A stretch of 64,000 nt of DNA. Origin: Pseudomonas citronellolis (GTDB taxonomy: Bacteria > Pseudomonadota > Gammaproteobacteria > Pseudomonadales > Pseudomonadaceae). A model generated the notes under the pieces. The model was not told the origin of the DNA. It saw only the letters and a list, made by a program, of their open reading frames with translations, and did no database searches. Location of the stretch: the NCBI RefSeq assembly GCF_900112375.1, contig NZ_FOLS01000032.1, forward strand, positions 31,411 to 95,410, read 5' to 3'. A program made the translations under genes and the position numbers. Shown here one piece after another: positions 10,104 through 22,278 of the stretch. How positions within the stretch are numbered: the first letter of the stretch is position 1; every line of letters starts with the position of its first letter.

Positions 10104-10733
10104 TCAGACCAGCTTGTGCTCCACGGCATACTTGACCAGGTCGGCCACCGAATGCGCGCCGAGCTTCTGCATCAGCCGCGCCTTGTGGGTGCTGATGGTC
10201 TTGCTGCTGACCGCCAGGTGCTGGGCGATCTCGTTGACGCCCTCGCCCTTGACCAGGCGCTCGAACACCGAGAACTCGCGCTCGGAAAGCAGCGCGTGGG
10301 GCGGCCGCGAATCGGTCAGGCCGACCTCGAAGACCATGCGGTCGGCCAGTTCCGGGTCGATGTAGCGGCCGCCGCTGGCGACCTTGCGGATGGCGGTGAG
10401 CAGCAGCGCCGGGTCGCTGTCCTTGGTGGCGTAGCCGGCGGCGCCGATCTTCAGCGCGCGGGCGGCCATCTGCACCTCGTCGTGCATGGACAGCATGAGG
10501 ATCGCCGGCGGATCGTTCAGCGCGCGGATCCGCGGGATGGCCTCCAGGCCGTTGACGCCGGGCATGGAGATGTCCAGCAGGACCACCTCGCAGGGCACCT
10601 GGCGCAGGGTTTCGAGCAACTGCTCGCCGTTGGTGGCCTCGCCCACTACCTGCAGGTCCTTGGCCATGCCGATCAGTTGCTTGATGCCCTCGCGGACGAT
10701 GGTGTGGTCTTCGGCCACCAGTACTCGAATCAC
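10104..10733 (-). CDS. agtR: NarL/FixJ-type response regulator AgtR
   Basis: 209-residue response regulator. The N-terminal receiver domain has the acidic pocket (AEDH), the phosphorylatable Asp in VLLDISMPG and the conserved Lys in YATKDSDP. The C-terminal LuxR-type helix-turn-helix is LLSEREFSVFERLVKGEG followed by VSSKTISTHKARLMQKLG. I chose the GTG at 10733, which begins VIRVLVAEDH and has GGGGAGGGC upstream; the longer reading adds 23 non-family residues. It is co-transcribed with agtS, 37 bp away. The P. aeruginosa counterpart (PA0601) regulates the neighbouring transporter genes. Confidence 0.9.
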   Translation of the reverse strand: MIRVLVAEDHTIVREGIKQLIGMAKDLQVVGEATNGEQLLETLRQVPCEVVLLDISMPGVNGLEAIPRIRALNDPPAILMLSMHDEVQMAARALKIGAAGYATKDSDPALLLTAIRKVASGGRYIDPELADRMVFEVGLTDSRPPHALLSEREFSVFERLVKGEGVNEIAQHLAVSSKTISTHKARLMQKLGAHSVADLVKYAVEHKLV

Positions 10734-10770
10734 GCTGCCCTCCCCGAACAGACAAAACCGCGCCGGCCCT

Positions 10771-13194
10771 TCACGGCCCCGGCTCCGGCAATTCCCCCGC
10801 ATCCAGCGGCACGCGCACCCGCAGGCTGCTGCCCTCCCCCGGCTGGCTGTCGATCTCCAGCTCGCCGCCGAGCATCAACACGCGCTCGCGCATGCCGACC
10901 AGGCCGAAGGAGCTGCCGCCCCAGGCCGCCGCGGTATCGAAGCCGCGGCCATCGTCGCTGATGCTCAGGCAGAGTTCGTCGCCCTCCACCCGCAGGGCCA
11001 GTTCCACAGTATGCGCCTGCGCGTGGCGCATGACATTGGTCAGCGCCTCCTGGAGGATGCGGAACAACCCGATGGCCTTGGCGTCACCCAGGCGCGGCGG
11101 GTTCTCCGGCACCTCCACCAGGCAGGGGATCCCGGTGCGCGTCTCGAAGCGCCGCGCCTGCCACTCCAGCGCCGAGCCGATGCCGGCGTCGAGGATCGGC
11201 GGGCGCAGCGCCGAGGCCACGTCGCGCACCAGCTGGAACAGCTGGGCGATGAGCTTCTTCATGTTGCCCAGGCGCTCGCTCAGGCCGGGGTCCAGCTCGC
11301 CGTAGCCCAGCTCGCACATGGAGGTTTCCAGTTTGAGCACGGTCAGCACCTGGCCCAGCTCGTCGTGCACTTCCCGGGCGATGCGCGCCTTCTCTTCCTC
11401 GCGCACGCTTTCCAGGTGCGCCGACAGCTCGCGCAGCTGCGCCCGCGATTGCGCCAGCTCCAGCTCGATCTGCTTGTTGTCGCTGATGTCCCAGACCACG
11501 CCGTCCCAGGCCAGGCGGCCGTCTTCCAGGTGCCGCGCGGTGGCCTTGATGTCCACCCAGCGCGGCTCGCCGGAGCGGGTCAGGATGCGCCCCTGCCAGT
11601 GCCAGTTCTTGCCGCCGGCCACTGCCTCCAGCTGGCTGGCCAGGTAGCCGTCGCGGTCGCCCGGGTGCACCAGGCCGAGGATGCCCAGGCCGCTTTCGCG
11701 CAGGTAGCCGGGGGAATAGCCCAGCGAGGCCTCGCTGCCACCGCTGATGAAGCTGAGGTGGGCGAAGTCGGAGCCGCCGGGGGCGCTGGGCTCCAGGCGG
11801 AACACCAGGCCGGGGACGTTGGCGGCGATGCCCTGCAGGCGCGCCTCGCTCTCTTCCAGGGCGGCGCGGGCGCGGCGCCGCTCGGTGGCGTCGTTGAGGA
11901 ACACCAGCAGGTATTCCGAGCCGCCGAAGCGCAGGAAGCTCAGCGACACTTCCGCCGGCAGCCACTGGCCGTCGGCGCGGCGCAGGTGGCTTTCGAAGCT
12001 CAGCGGCCCCTCTTCGCTGTTGCGCGCGCGGCGCCAGAGGTCGAGCCAGGCGTCCATGCCCAGGCTGGGCTCGAAGTCCGCCAGGGGCCGCTCGATCACC
12101 TCGCCGGGGGCGTAGCCGAGCATGTCCTCGGCGGCGCGGTTGGCGTAGCGCACGTGGCTGTCCCAGTTGACCCAGAGGATGCCCACGGTGCTGCTGTCGA
12201 TGGCGAACTGGGTCAGGCGCAGGGCTTCCTCGGCCGCCTGGCGCAGCTCCATGTCGCGGCGCGCGGCGAGCAGGCGCTGCTCCAGCACGTTGCGCTGGTG
12301 GCGCAGCCACAGCGCGGTGGCCAGGGCCATGAGCAGCAACAGGCCGAGGAGGATGCAGAGGTTCTGCCAGAAGCCGGGGGATTGCCCCAGGCGCGGATAC
12401 TGCGGCTGCAGCCAGCGCTCGTGCAGCTGGTCCAGCTGCTTGGCCGGCAGGGCGCGCAGGCTGGCGTCGAGGATGCCGGCCAGCTCCGGCAGGTCGCGGC
12501 GGGTGGCCAGGCGCAACAGCTGCGGATAACCGATGTCGGCCAGCACGCGGAAGCCGGAGAATTCGACCTCGCGGCTGAGGCGGGCCAGGTGCGCCTCGTC
12601 GACCACCGCGTAGCCGGCGTCCTGGCCGAGCACCCGGCGCAGGGCTTCGCGGTCGCTGTCGGTGAGCTGCAGCTCCAGGCTCGGGTAGGTGCCGCGCAGG
12701 TAGTCGGACACTGCCCCCGGGCCACGCAGCGCCACGGGTTCGAGCGCGCCCAGGCGCTCCAGCTCCACGGAGCCGGGGCCGTCGCGGAAGCCGATGAGCA
12801 GGCGCGGCACCCGCAGGTAGGGGTCGGAGAACAGCCAATCGCGCAGGCTGGAAGGAGTCTGGGCAAGCCCCGGGGCCAGATCGATTTCGCCGGCGCGGGC
12901 GGCACGCTCCAGTTCGTCCTGGTCGGCATAGACGCGCCACTGCAGGCTCACCTGCAGCGCGCCGGCGATCCAGTCGAGCAGCTCGACGTGGGCGCCGGAA
13001 AGCTGCTGCAGGCGCCGGTCCTGCTGGGCGTAGGGCGCATCCAGGACCACGCCGACGCGCAGCTGCGGGTGCGCCTGCAACCAGGCGCGCTGGGCGGCGT
13101 CCAGGGGCACGCCGGCCGGCGCGTCCTGCGCCGCGCCCCACAATGGAATGCACAACAGGAACGCCGCCACGGCGCTCCACCACAGTCGTCCCAT
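10771..13194 (-). CDS. agtS: Hybrid periplasmic-sensing histidine kinase AgtS
   Basis: 807-residue membrane kinase. After a signal peptide comes a periplasmic SBP_bac_3-type ligand-binding domain (about residues 30-260). A transmembrane helix (ILLGLLLLMALATALWL) follows, then two PAS domains (around GILWVNWDSHVRYANRAAED and the WHWQGRILTRSGEPRWVDIK segment). The C-terminus is a HisKA_3 dimerisation domain with the phospho-acceptor His in IAREVHDELGQ and a HATPase domain with DDGRGFD. It pairs with the NarL-type regulator downstream. The start at 13194 gives a clean signal peptide with GGGGAGCGGGC upstream. The solute-binding domain suggests direct amine or amino-acid sensing. Confidence 0.88.
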   Translation of the reverse strand: MGRLWWSAVAAFLLCIPLWGAAQDAPAGVPLDAAQRAWLQAHPQLRVGVVLDAPYAQQDRRLQQLSGAHVELLDWIAGALQVSLQWRVYADQDELERAARAGEIDLAPGLAQTPSSLRDWLFSDPYLRVPRLLIGFRDGPGSVELERLGALEPVALRGPGAVSDYLRGTYPSLELQLTDSDREALRRVLGQDAGYAVVDEAHLARLSREVEFSGFRVLADIGYPQLLRLATRRDLPELAGILDASLRALPAKQLDQLHERWLQPQYPRLGQSPGFWQNLCILLGLLLLMALATALWLRHQRNVLEQRLLAARRDMELRQAAEEALRLTQFAIDSSTVGILWVNWDSHVRYANRAAEDMLGYAPGEVIERPLADFEPSLGMDAWLDLWRRARNSEEGPLSFESHLRRADGQWLPAEVSLSFLRFGGSEYLLVFLNDATERRRARAALEESEARLQGIAANVPGLVFRLEPSAPGGSDFAHLSFISGGSEASLGYSPGYLRESGLGILGLVHPGDRDGYLASQLEAVAGGKNWHWQGRILTRSGEPRWVDIKATARHLEDGRLAWDGVVWDISDNKQIELELAQSRAQLRELSAHLESVREEEKARIAREVHDELGQVLTVLKLETSMCELGYGELDPGLSERLGNMKKLIAQLFQLVRDVASALRPPILDAGIGSALEWQARRFETRTGIPCLVEVPENPPRLGDAKAIGLFRILQEALTNVMRHAQAHTVELALRVEGDELCLSISDDGRGFDTAAAWGGSSFGLVGMRERVLMLGGELEIDSQPGEGSSLRVRVPLDAGELPEPGP

Positions 13195-13336
13195 GCCCGC
13201 TCCCCGAGAAAAAAGCGCGCCTACATTACCCCATGGCGGGGGGAACCCGGTAAGGCCGGCGCCTGACAAACCAGGAACAAGGGATTAGTCTGGCCGTTTT
13301 GCCAGGCCAGCCCGAGCCACGCCAGGAACCCGCCCC

Positions 13337-14377
13337 ATGCCCCGTCCCGCACAGCCTACCCGCCTCGCCCTCTGCCTGGCCCTGAGCCTGGCGCCCCTAG
13401 TGCCGGGCTGGGCCGAAGACGCACCGGCCAGCCCGCCCGGCCCGGCGGTGGCGCCGGCTACGCCCGCGCGCCCGGCCCTGGAGGAACGCAGCCAGGACGA
13501 AGCCAGCGCCCTGCAGCAGCGCCTGCCGCAGAAACAGCAACAGACGCTGCAGGCCGGCGAGGAAAGCTTCCTCGCCCTATGGCTGCCGGCCAACGCGCCG
13601 CAGGCCGAGGGCGTGGTGATCATCGTCCCCGGCGATGGCGAGAACCCCGACTGGCCGGTGGCGGTGGGCCCGCTGCGGCGCAAGCTGCCCGACGCCGGCT
13701 GGCAGACCCTCGCCCTCGGCCTGCCCGACCCGCAGGACAGCCAGCCGGTGCCGCGCAAGGAAAGCGCGGACAAGGCCGCCGCCGACAGCGACGCCGGCGC
13801 CAGCAGCAAGGACGTCCAGGGCGAATCCGGCGCCGCCACGCCCACCCCGGAAAGCACCGCCGAGGCCGGCAGCGGCGAACCGGCCCAGGCCAGCAGCGAA
13901 GCGCCGCCGGCGCCGGATGCGGCCATCGAGCGGCGCAAGGCCTATGCCGACCGAGTCATGGCGCGCATCCAGGCCGGCCTCGACTTCGCCCTGCAGGGCA
14001 AGCCCAAGAGCATCGTCCTTCTCGGCCACGGCACCGGTGCCTACTGGGCGGCGCGCTACCTGGCCGAGCGCGAGCCCGGCGAAATCCACAACCTGCTGAT
14101 CGTCAACGCCGAAGTGCCGCGGGACTTCCGCCCGGCGCTGGAAGACATGGTGCCGCGCCTGCAACTGGCCACCGGCGACTTCTATTACAAGGACAGGCGC
14201 GTGGACCGCGACGCCGCCAAGGCCCGCCTGCAGGCGAGCCGGCGCGAGACCGGCAAGACCTACGTGCAGATCGGCATGAACGCCCTGCCGGCCGACCGCG
14301 CCACCGAGCAGGACCAGCTCTACCGGCGCATCCGCGGCTGGCTGTCGCTGCACATCAAGCAGGCACCCGCAGAGTAA
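13337..14377 (+). CDS. DUF3530 family periplasmic alpha/beta-hydrolase-like protein
   Basis: 346-residue secreted protein with a signal peptide (LALCLALSLAPLVPGWA) and a hydrolase-like fold suggested by VVIIVPGDGE and VLLGHGTGAYWAARYL. At the usual nucleophile elbow the sequence is GHGTG, so the expected serine is absent and catalysis is doubtful. An Ala/Pro/Glu/Ser-rich low-complexity insertion spans about residues 140-200. It matches the DUF3530 protein at this position in other Pseudomonas (PA0599). It is divergent from agtS and convergent with djlA. Function unknown. Confidence 0.8.
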   Translation: MPRPAQPTRLALCLALSLAPLVPGWAEDAPASPPGPAVAPATPARPALEERSQDEASALQQRLPQKQQQTLQAGEESFLALWLPANAPQAEGVVIIVPGDGENPDWPVAVGPLRRKLPDAGWQTLALGLPDPQDSQPVPRKESADKAAADSDAGASSKDVQGESGAATPTPESTAEAGSGEPAQASSEAPPAPDAAIERRKAYADRVMARIQAGLDFALQGKPKSIVLLGHGTGAYWAARYLAEREPGEIHNLLIVNAEVPRDFRPALEDMVPRLQLATGDFYYKDRRVDRDAAKARLQASRRETGKTYVQIGMNALPADRATEQDQLYRRIRGWLSLHIKQAPAE

Positions 14378-14391
14378 ACCGGCCCCGAGCC

Positions 14392-15150
14392 CTAGCGGAA
14401 ACCGCGACGCTCGCGCACCAGGGCATAGGCCTGCTGGATTTCGCGGGTCTTCTCGGTGGCAGCGGCGATGCGCGCCTCGCCGGCGCCGGCCAGCTTGTCC
14501 GGGTGGTGCTGGCTGATCAGCCGGCGGTAGGCGCGCTTGATCTCCTCCACCGGGCTGTCGTCTTCCACCCCCAGCAGGCGCAGGGCCTGGCGATAGCTTT
14601 CCGCCCGGCTCGGCGGCGCGCGCAGGGCCTCGGCGCCGGCGGCCAGGGACAGCACGGTGGCGCGCGGCAGGCCGAAGCCCTCGCCCCAGCGCAGGATCAG
14701 CGCCTTCTCCGCCGCGCTCGGCGCACCGGCCGCCCATGCCATGCGCCAGCAAGCCTGCAGCAGGCCGTCGACGCTGGGCCGCTGGCCCCGGCACTGCTGC
14801 ACGCCCTCCTCCAGGCGCGAGCCGCCCTGCTTGCCGCGGTTGAAGGCATCGATGGCGTGCAGGCGCCCGGCCTCGTCCAGGCCCAGGCGCAACATTTCCG
14901 CCCGCGCCTGCTGGATGTGCGCGTCCTGCACGCGGCCACGGCTCTTGGCCACCCGGCCGAGCAGGAGGAACAGCAGTTCCTCCTCCGGCACCCGCGCGCC
15001 GCCGCGCAGCTCATCGAGCAGTTCGCGCCAGCTGCGCCGGCGCAGGCGGCGGTCCAGCACCTGGCCGAGCAGGCCGCCGAGCATGGCCCCGGGGATGCTC
15101 GCCAGCGCCCAGCCGGCGACTATGCCTATCAGGGTGCCCGGCCAGAACAT
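14392..15150 (-). CDS. djlA: DjlA-like co-chaperone (TerB plus J domain)
   Basis: 252-residue protein with an N-terminal hydrophobic segment (MFWPGTLIGIVAGWALASIP), a TerB-like central domain (about residues 45-165) and a C-terminal J domain with the HPD triad in ISQHHPDKLAG. DjlA-type proteins are inner-membrane J proteins that stimulate DnaK. The start codon directly abuts the murU stop, indicating one transcript amgK-murU-djlA. It is close in size to E. coli DjlA (271 residues). Confidence 0.85.
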   Translation of the reverse strand: MFWPGTLIGIVAGWALASIPGAMLGGLLGQVLDRRLRRRSWRELLDELRGGARVPEEELLFLLLGRVAKSRGRVQDAHIQQARAEMLRLGLDEAGRLHAIDAFNRGKQGGSRLEEGVQQCRGQRPSVDGLLQACWRMAWAAGAPSAAEKALILRWGEGFGLPRATVLSLAAGAEALRAPPSRAESYRQALRLLGVEDDSPVEEIKRAYRRLISQHHPDKLAGAGEARIAAATEKTREIQQAYALVRERRGFR

Positions 15151-16838
<1,688 letters not shown>

Positions 16839-16965
16839 CTTTGGGGGTTCTCCACGGCCCTAGCCGTTGCGCGGGTCATGCTTTATTATCCAGCATCTTT
16901 TTGAGCCCATCGAGTGGCTATGGCCGAATCTGGCCGATGGCTCGCAGGAAGCCCGGATTAACAAG

Positions 16966-19770
16966 ATGGCAGTGATTCTCCCCGTGTTCCGTAGAAAGTT
17001 CCCCTTACTGGTGACCGGTGGCCTGCTGGCTATGCAGCCGCTCGCTTCCTCGACCGCCACGGCGGCCGAACAGTTCAACTGCACCCCCTCCGGCGGCAGC
17101 TGGGACTGCTCCTCGCAGCAGCCGGCCAGCGCCCTGCCGCCGCGTCCGGAGCATACCGAAAGCTCGGTCAGTACCCCCGCCGGCGGCGGCGCTGAAGGCG
17201 CGGCCGTCGCCGCCGGTGCGGCTGCCGGTGCCGAAGAGCCCAGGCAGAAGCTGGTCACCGAGAGCGGCGGCAAAGGCCTCAAGTCGCGCAGCGCCGACTA
17301 CAGCCACCTCGACTGGGTCCCGCGGGAGAAGCTCACCGCCGCCCAGCTGGCGGAGGTCGGCCCGTACTGCAGCGGCGCCTACATCGAACCGACCCGCCCG
17401 GGCATGAACGACAAGACCCCGCGCGACGAGGCCCCGACCTACGTCTCGGCGAAGGTCTCGCGCTACGAGCAGGAGTCGCAGGTCGCGACTCTGGCCGGCA
17501 ACGTGGTCCTGCGCCAGGGCAGCATGCAGGTGGAGGCCGACGAGGCCAACCTGCACCAGGCCGAGAACCGCGGCGAGCTGGCCGGCAACGTGCGCCTGCG
17601 CGACAACGGCGCGCTGATCGTCGGCGACCACGCCGACCTGCAACTGGACAACGGCGAGGCGAAGATCGACAACGCCGAGTACGTCATGCACCAGGCCCAG
17701 GTCCGCGGCAGCGCGCTCTACGCCAAGCGCCAGGAAGACGCCATCATCCAGCTCAAGGACGGGACCTACACCCGTTGCGAACCGGGCAGCAACTCCTGGT
17801 ACGTCAAGGGCAACAACATCAAGCTGAACCCGGCCACCGGCTTCGGCACCGCGACCAACGCGACCCTGCGGGTGAAGGACATTCCAGTGTTCTACACCCC
17901 CTACATCTATTTCCCGATCGACGATCGCCGCCAGTCCGGCTTCCTGCCCCCCACCCTGGGCAGCACCAGCGACACCGGCATGTTCGTGGTCACCCCGTAC
18001 TACTTCAACCTGGCGCCGAACTACGACGCCACGCTGTTCCCGCGCTACATGGCCAAGCGTGGCCTGATGATGGAAGGCGAGTTCCGCTACCTGACCCACA
18101 GCAGCGAGGGCCAGGTCAACGCCGCCTACCTGAACGACAGGGACGACGGCCGCGAGGGCCAGCCGCACTTCACCGACCAGCGCTGGATGTACGGCTGGAA
18201 GAACACCAGCGGCCTGGATTCGCGCTGGCTGGCGCAGGTCGACTACACCCGCATCAGCGACCCGTACTACTTCCAGGACCTGGACACCTCCCTGGGCCTG
18301 GGCTCGCCGACCTACGTGAACCAGCAGGGCGCCCTGACCTACCGCGGCGACGACTTCACCGCGCGCCTCAACGCCCAGGCCTACCAGCTGGCCACCGTGA
18401 CCGACGTGACCCCCTACGACCGCCTGCCGCAGCTGACCCTCGACGGTCGCCTGCCCTATCACCCGGGCGGCCTGGAGTTCACCTACGGCAGCGAACTGGT
18501 GCGCTTCGACCGCAACCTGGACGAGGACGTCTACTTCGACGCCGACGGCAACGTGCTCGGCCAGCGCCCGGACGTGAACATCTCCGGCCTGGCCCGCGCC
18601 ACCGGCGACCGCGCGCACTTCGAGCCCGGCATCAGTCTGCCGCTGGCCAGCAGCTGGGGCTTCCTGACGCCAACGCTGAAGGCGATGTACACCAAGTACG
18701 ACCTAGACCTGGACGGCCAGGGCAAGACACAGCTGAACAGCGCCACCAACTACGGCGAAGTCAGCTACGACAGCAGCCCCGACCGCTCGCTGCCGCTGGC
18801 CAAGCTCGACGGCGGCCTGTACTTCGACCGCGACACCACGTTCGGCGGCACCAAGTTCCGCCAGACCCTGGAGCCGCGCGCCATGTACCTGTACGTGCCG
18901 TACCGCAACCAGGACAACCTGCCGACCTTCGACACCGGCGAGTTCAACTTCAGCTACGACTCGCTGTGGCGCGAGAACCGCTTCACCGGCAAGGATCGCA
19001 TCGGCGATGCCAACCAGCTGTCCCTGGGCGCCACTTCGCGCTTCATCGAGGACAACGGTTTCGAGCGCGCCTCGGTCAGCGCCGGCCAGATCTACTACTT
19101 CTCCGACCGCCGCGTGCAGCTGCCGGGCCTGACCGAGAAGTACATCCGCAACTACAACCTGGCGAACCCGAACAACCCGATCGACAACCCCGACGCGGAC
19201 ACCTGGCGCTCGCCCTACGCCCTGCAGGGCGTCTATCGCTTCAACCACGACTGGCGCCTGAGCTCGGACTACAACTGGAACCCCAACACGCACCACACCG
19301 ACAGCGGCAGCGTGATGTTCCACTACCAGCCCGAAGCCGAGCCGCAGAAGGTGTTCAACGCCGGCTACCGCTACCGCGCGGACAGCAAGTCGTTCGACCC
19401 GAACCTCGGCCGCTTCAGCTACAACAGCGACGAGTACAAGATCGAGCAGCACGACTTCTCGGTCATCTGGCCGATCGTCCCGCAGTGGAGCGCGATCGCC
19501 CGCTGGCAGTACGACTACAACCAGAACCGTACCCTCGAGGCCCTCGGCGGCTTCGAATACGACAGCTGCTGCTGGAAACTGCGACTGGTCAACCGCTACT
19601 GGCTGAAGTACGACGACGACAACTTCTACACGTCCGACTCGAAAGCCGACCGCGGCATCTTCCTGCAAATCATCCTCAAGGGCCTTGGCGGCGTTGTAGG
19701 CAACCAAGTCGAAGGCTTCCTCGACCAAGGCATCCAAGGTTATCGTCAACGTGAAGACAGCTCTATGTAA
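16966..19770 (+). CDS. lptD: LPS-assembly protein LptD (OstA)
   Basis: 934-residue outer-membrane beta-barrel that inserts lipopolysaccharide into the outer leaflet with LptE. The signal peptide is [20 protein letters not shown]. An N-terminal periplasmic jelly-roll domain (about residues 130-270, repeats such as [20 protein letters not shown]) is followed by the barrel ([20 protein letters not shown] onward). Cysteines for the disulfide pairs include those in FNC, WDC and the adjacent pair in DSCCWKL. I chose the ATG at 16966 ([13 protein letters not shown]), matching the Pseudomonas protein; an upstream in-frame ATG adds 33 unlikely residues. It overlaps surA by 20 bp. Confidence 0.95.
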   Translation: MAVILPVFRRKFPLLVTGGLLAMQPLASSTATAAEQFNCTPSGGSWDCSSQQPASALPPRPEHTESSVSTPAGGGAEGAAVAAGAAAGAEEPRQKLVTESGGKGLKSRSADYSHLDWVPREKLTAAQLAEVGPYCSGAYIEPTRPGMNDKTPRDEAPTYVSAKVSRYEQESQVATLAGNVVLRQGSMQVEADEANLHQAENRGELAGNVRLRDNGALIVGDHADLQLDNGEAKIDNAEYVMHQAQVRGSALYAKRQEDAIIQLKDGTYTRCEPGSNSWYVKGNNIKLNPATGFGTATNATLRVKDIPVFYTPYIYFPIDDRRQSGFLPPTLGSTSDTGMFVVTPYYFNLAPNYDATLFPRYMAKRGLMMEGEFRYLTHSSEGQVNAAYLNDRDDGREGQPHFTDQRWMYGWKNTSGLDSRWLAQVDYTRISDPYYFQDLDTSLGLGSPTYVNQQGALTYRGDDFTARLNAQAYQLATVTDVTPYDRLPQLTLDGRLPYHPGGLEFTYGSELVRFDRNLDEDVYFDADGNVLGQRPDVNISGLARATGDRAHFEPGISLPLASSWGFLTPTLKAMYTKYDLDLDGQGKTQLNSATNYGEVSYDSSPDRSLPLAKLDGGLYFDRDTTFGGTKFRQTLEPRAMYLYVPYRNQDNLPTFDTGEFNFSYDSLWRENRFTGKDRIGDANQLSLGATSRFIEDNGFERASVSAGQIYYFSDRRVQLPGLTEKYIRNYNLANPNNPIDNPDADTWRSPYALQGVYRFNHDWRLSSDYNWNPNTHHTDSGSVMFHYQPEAEPQKVFNAGYRYRADSKSFDPNLGRFSYNSDEYKIEQHDFSVIWPIVPQWSAIARWQYDYNQNRTLEALGGFEYDSCCWKLRLVNRYWLKYDDDNFYTSDSKADRGIFLQIILKGLGGVVGNQVEGFLDQGIQGYRQREDSSM

Positions 19771-21043
19771 TGCCCTGCGCCCGCTGATGCTGGGCGCCCT
19801 GCTGGTCTGTTCCGCAGCCCACGCCGAAGTCACCCCGCTGGACCGTGTCGTGGCCATCGTCGACAACGACGTGGTCATGCAGAGCCAGCTCGACCAACGC
19901 CTGCGCGAAGTCCGCCAGACCATCGAGAAGCGCGGCGCGCCGCTGCCCCCCGAGCACGTGCTGACGCAGCAGGTACTGGAGCGCCTCATCATCGAGGACA
20001 TCCAGCTGCAGATCGGCGAGCGCTCCGGCATCCGCATCACCGACGAGGAGCTGAACCAGGCCATGGGCACCATCGCCCAGCGCAACAACCTGAGCCTGGA
20101 CCAGTTCCGCGCCGCCCTCGCCCACGACGGCCTGTCCTACGACGACGCCCGCGAGCAGGTGCGCCGCGAGATGATCATCAGCCGCGTGCGCCAGCGCCGC
20201 GTGGCCGAGCGCATCCAGGTCAGCGACCAGGAAGTGCAGAACTTCCTGGCCTCCGACCTGGGCAAGATCCAGCTCTCCGAAGAGTACCGCCTGGCCAACA
20301 TCCTCATCCCGGTGCCGGACGGCGCTTCGCCGGAAACCCTCCAGGCCGCCGGCAGGCAGGCCCAGGAGATCTACCAGCAGCTCAAGCAGGGCGCCGACTT
20401 CAACCAGCTGGCGATTTCCCGCTCGGCCGGCGACAACGCCCTGGAAGGCGGCGAGATCGGCTGGCGCAAGGCCGCCCAGCTGCCCTCTCCGTTCGACGGC
20501 ATGATCGGCAGCCTGGCCGTGGGCGACGTCACCGAACCGGTGCGCACCCCCGGCGGCTTCATCATCCTCAAGCTGGAAGAGAAGCGCGGCGGCAGCAAGA
20601 TGGTGCGTGACGAGGTGCATGTCCGCCACATCCTGCTCAAGCCCAGCGAAATCCGCAGCGACGAGGAAACCCAGAAGCTGGCGCAGAAGCTCTACGAGCG
20701 CATCCAGAGCGGCGAGGACTTCGGCAAGCTGGCCAAGCAGTTCTCCGAAGACCCGGGCTCGGCGCTGCACGGCGGCGACCTCAACTGGGTCGATCCGGAA
20801 TCCCTGGTGCCGGAGTTCCGCGACGTGATGAACAGCATCCCGCAGAACCAGCTGTCCAAGCCGTTCCGCTCGCCGTTCGGCTGGCACATCCTGGAAGTCC
20901 TCGGTCGCCGCGCCACCGACAGCAGCGACAAGTTCCGCGAGCAGCAGGCCGCCCAGGTCCTGCGCAACCGCAAGTACGACGAGGAACTGCAGGCCTGGCT
21001 GCGGCAGATCCGCGACGAAGCCTACGTCGAGATCAAGCTGTAA
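19751..21043 (+). CDS. surA: Periplasmic chaperone/peptidyl-prolyl isomerase SurA
   Basis: 430-residue chaperone for outer-membrane proteins, including LptD. Signal peptide with cleavage near AAHA, SurA_N chaperone domain (about residues 25-170), then two parvulin domains, the first around [14 protein letters not shown] and the second around [16 protein letters not shown], with a C-terminal strand. The start is a GTG at 19751 inside the 3' end of lptD, so the two genes are translationally coupled. A clear terminator follows. Confidence 0.95.
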   Translation: MKTALCNALRPLMLGALLVCSAAHAEVTPLDRVVAIVDNDVVMQSQLDQRLREVRQTIEKRGAPLPPEHVLTQQVLERLIIEDIQLQIGERSGIRITDEELNQAMGTIAQRNNLSLDQFRAALAHDGLSYDDAREQVRREMIISRVRQRRVAERIQVSDQEVQNFLASDLGKIQLSEEYRLANILIPVPDGASPETLQAAGRQAQEIYQQLKQGADFNQLAISRSAGDNALEGGEIGWRKAAQLPSPFDGMIGSLAVGDVTEPVRTPGGFIILKLEEKRGGSKMVRDEVHVRHILLKPSEIRSDEETQKLAQKLYERIQSGEDFGKLAKQFSEDPGSALHGGDLNWVDPESLVPEFRDVMNSIPQNQLSKPFRSPFGWHILEVLGRRATDSSDKFREQQAAQVLRNRKYDEELQAWLRQIRDEAYVEIKL

Positions 21044-21062
21044 GCCCCGCGCGCAACACAGG

Positions 21063-21092
21063 AACCCGGCCCCAAGGCCGGGTTTCTTTTTA
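21063..21092 (+). terminator. Rho-independent terminator after surA
   Basis: AACCCGGCC and GGCCGGGTT form a 9-bp perfect stem with a 4-base loop, followed by TTCTTTTTAT. It separates lptD-surA from the pdxA group. Confidence 0.88.
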
Positions 21093-21176
21093 TCCGCGCC
21101 ACGCTTCGGCGTAGAGTGGGCCCATACCGAACAACCCCGGCCGCCCGGCGCGGCCGAAGCCCTAGAGACACCCGCC

Positions 21177-22178
21177 ATGCAAGCCTCCAAGCCATTCGCC
21201 CTCACCCCCGGAGAGCCGGCCGGCATCGGCCCGGACCTGTGCCTGCTGCTGTCCCGCGAGGCCCAGCCCCACCCGCTGGTGGCCATCGCCAGCCGGCAGA
21301 TGCTGGCCGAGCGCGCCGCCCTGCTGGGCCTGGACATCCAGTTGCTGGAAACCGGCCCGGGCCGGTGGCCGCAGGCGCCCGCCCCGGCAGGCTCGCTCTA
21401 CGTCTGGGACACCCCATTGGGGGCGCCGGTGAAGCCCGGCCAGCTCGACCCGGCCAACGCCGGCTATGTGCTGCAGACCCTGACCCGCGCCGGCCAGGGC
21501 TGCCTGGACGGCAGCTTCGCCGGGATGATCACCGCACCGGTGCACAAGGGCGTGATCAACGAAGGCGGCGTGGCCTTCTCCGGGCACACCGAGTTCCTCG
21601 CCGAGCTGACCCACACCCCGCAGGTGGTGATGATGCTCGCCACCCGCGGCCTGCGCGTGGCGCTGGTGACCACCCACCTGCCGCTGCGCGAGGTGGCCGA
21701 CGCCATCACGCCCGAACGCCTGGCGCGCGTCACCCGCATCCTGCATGCCGACCTGCGCGACAAGTTCGGCCTGGCCGAGCCGCGCATCCTGGTCTGCGGC
21801 CTCAACCCCCACGCCGGCGAGGGCGGCCACCTGGGCCACGAGGAAATCGACGTCATCGAGCCCACCCTGGAGCGCCTGCGCGGCGAAGGCATGCAGCTGA
21901 TCGGCCCGCTGCCGGCCGATACCCTGTTCACCCCCAAACACCTGGAGCACTGCGACGCTGTGCTGGCCATGTACCACGACCAGGGCTTGCCGGTGCTCAA
22001 GTACAAGGGCTTCGGCGCGGCGGTGAACGTCACCCTGGGCCTGCCGATCATCCGCACCTCGGTGGACCACGGCACCGCCCTGGACCTGGCCGGCACCGGC
22101 CGCATCGACGGCGGCAGCCTGCAGGTGGCGCTGGAGACGGCCTACCAGATGGCGGCCGCTCGCGCCGGCAGCCAGTAG
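21177..22178 (+). CDS. pdxA: 4-hydroxythreonine-4-phosphate dehydrogenase
   Basis: 333-residue NAD-dependent dehydrogenase of pyridoxal 5'-phosphate synthesis. It converts 4-phosphohydroxy-threonine to the substrate of PdxJ. Family motifs are [13 protein letters not shown] at the N-terminus, [35 protein letters not shown] and [14 protein letters not shown] (metal-binding histidines). It starts 85 bp past the surA terminator and precedes ksgA, the conserved order in gammaproteobacteria. Confidence 0.95.
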   Translation: MQASKPFALTPGEPAGIGPDLCLLLSREAQPHPLVAIASRQMLAERAALLGLDIQLLETGPGRWPQAPAPAGSLYVWDTPLGAPVKPGQLDPANAGYVLQTLTRAGQGCLDGSFAGMITAPVHKGVINEGGVAFSGHTEFLAELTHTPQVVMMLATRGLRVALVTTHLPLREVADAITPERLARVTRILHADLRDKFGLAEPRILVCGLNPHAGEGGHLGHEEIDVIEPTLERLRGEGMQLIGPLPADTLFTPKHLEHCDAVLAMYHDQGLPVLKYKGFGAAVNVTLGLPIIRTSVDHGTALDLAGTGRIDGGSLQVALETAYQMAAARAGSQ

Positions 22179-22183
22179 CGGCA

Positions 22184-22268
22184 AGCGGCAAGCGGAGCTA
22201 GCTGGTAAACTTTTCTCCTTTTGAACACCGCTTTGGCTCTTGCTTGTCGCTTGCAGCTTGAAGCCTGG
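22184..22268. repeat. GCAAGC/GCTTGC extragenic inverted repeat upstream of ksgA
   Basis: GCGGCAAGCGGCAAGCGGAGCT faces CTTGCTTGTCGCTTGCAGCT about 60 bp away. The same purine-rich self-complementary repeat style is found at 26876-26945 and 33517-33600, so this is a second extragenic repeat family distinct from the GTAGGAGCG units. Confidence 0.6.
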
Positions 22269-22278
22269 AGCCGCCTTT

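Noticed and set aside
10486..13266. 926-codon plus-strand open frame over agtS/agtR
   Set aside because: Antisense shadow. It has no motifs or ribosome site, and the minus strand carries clear kinase and regulator domains.
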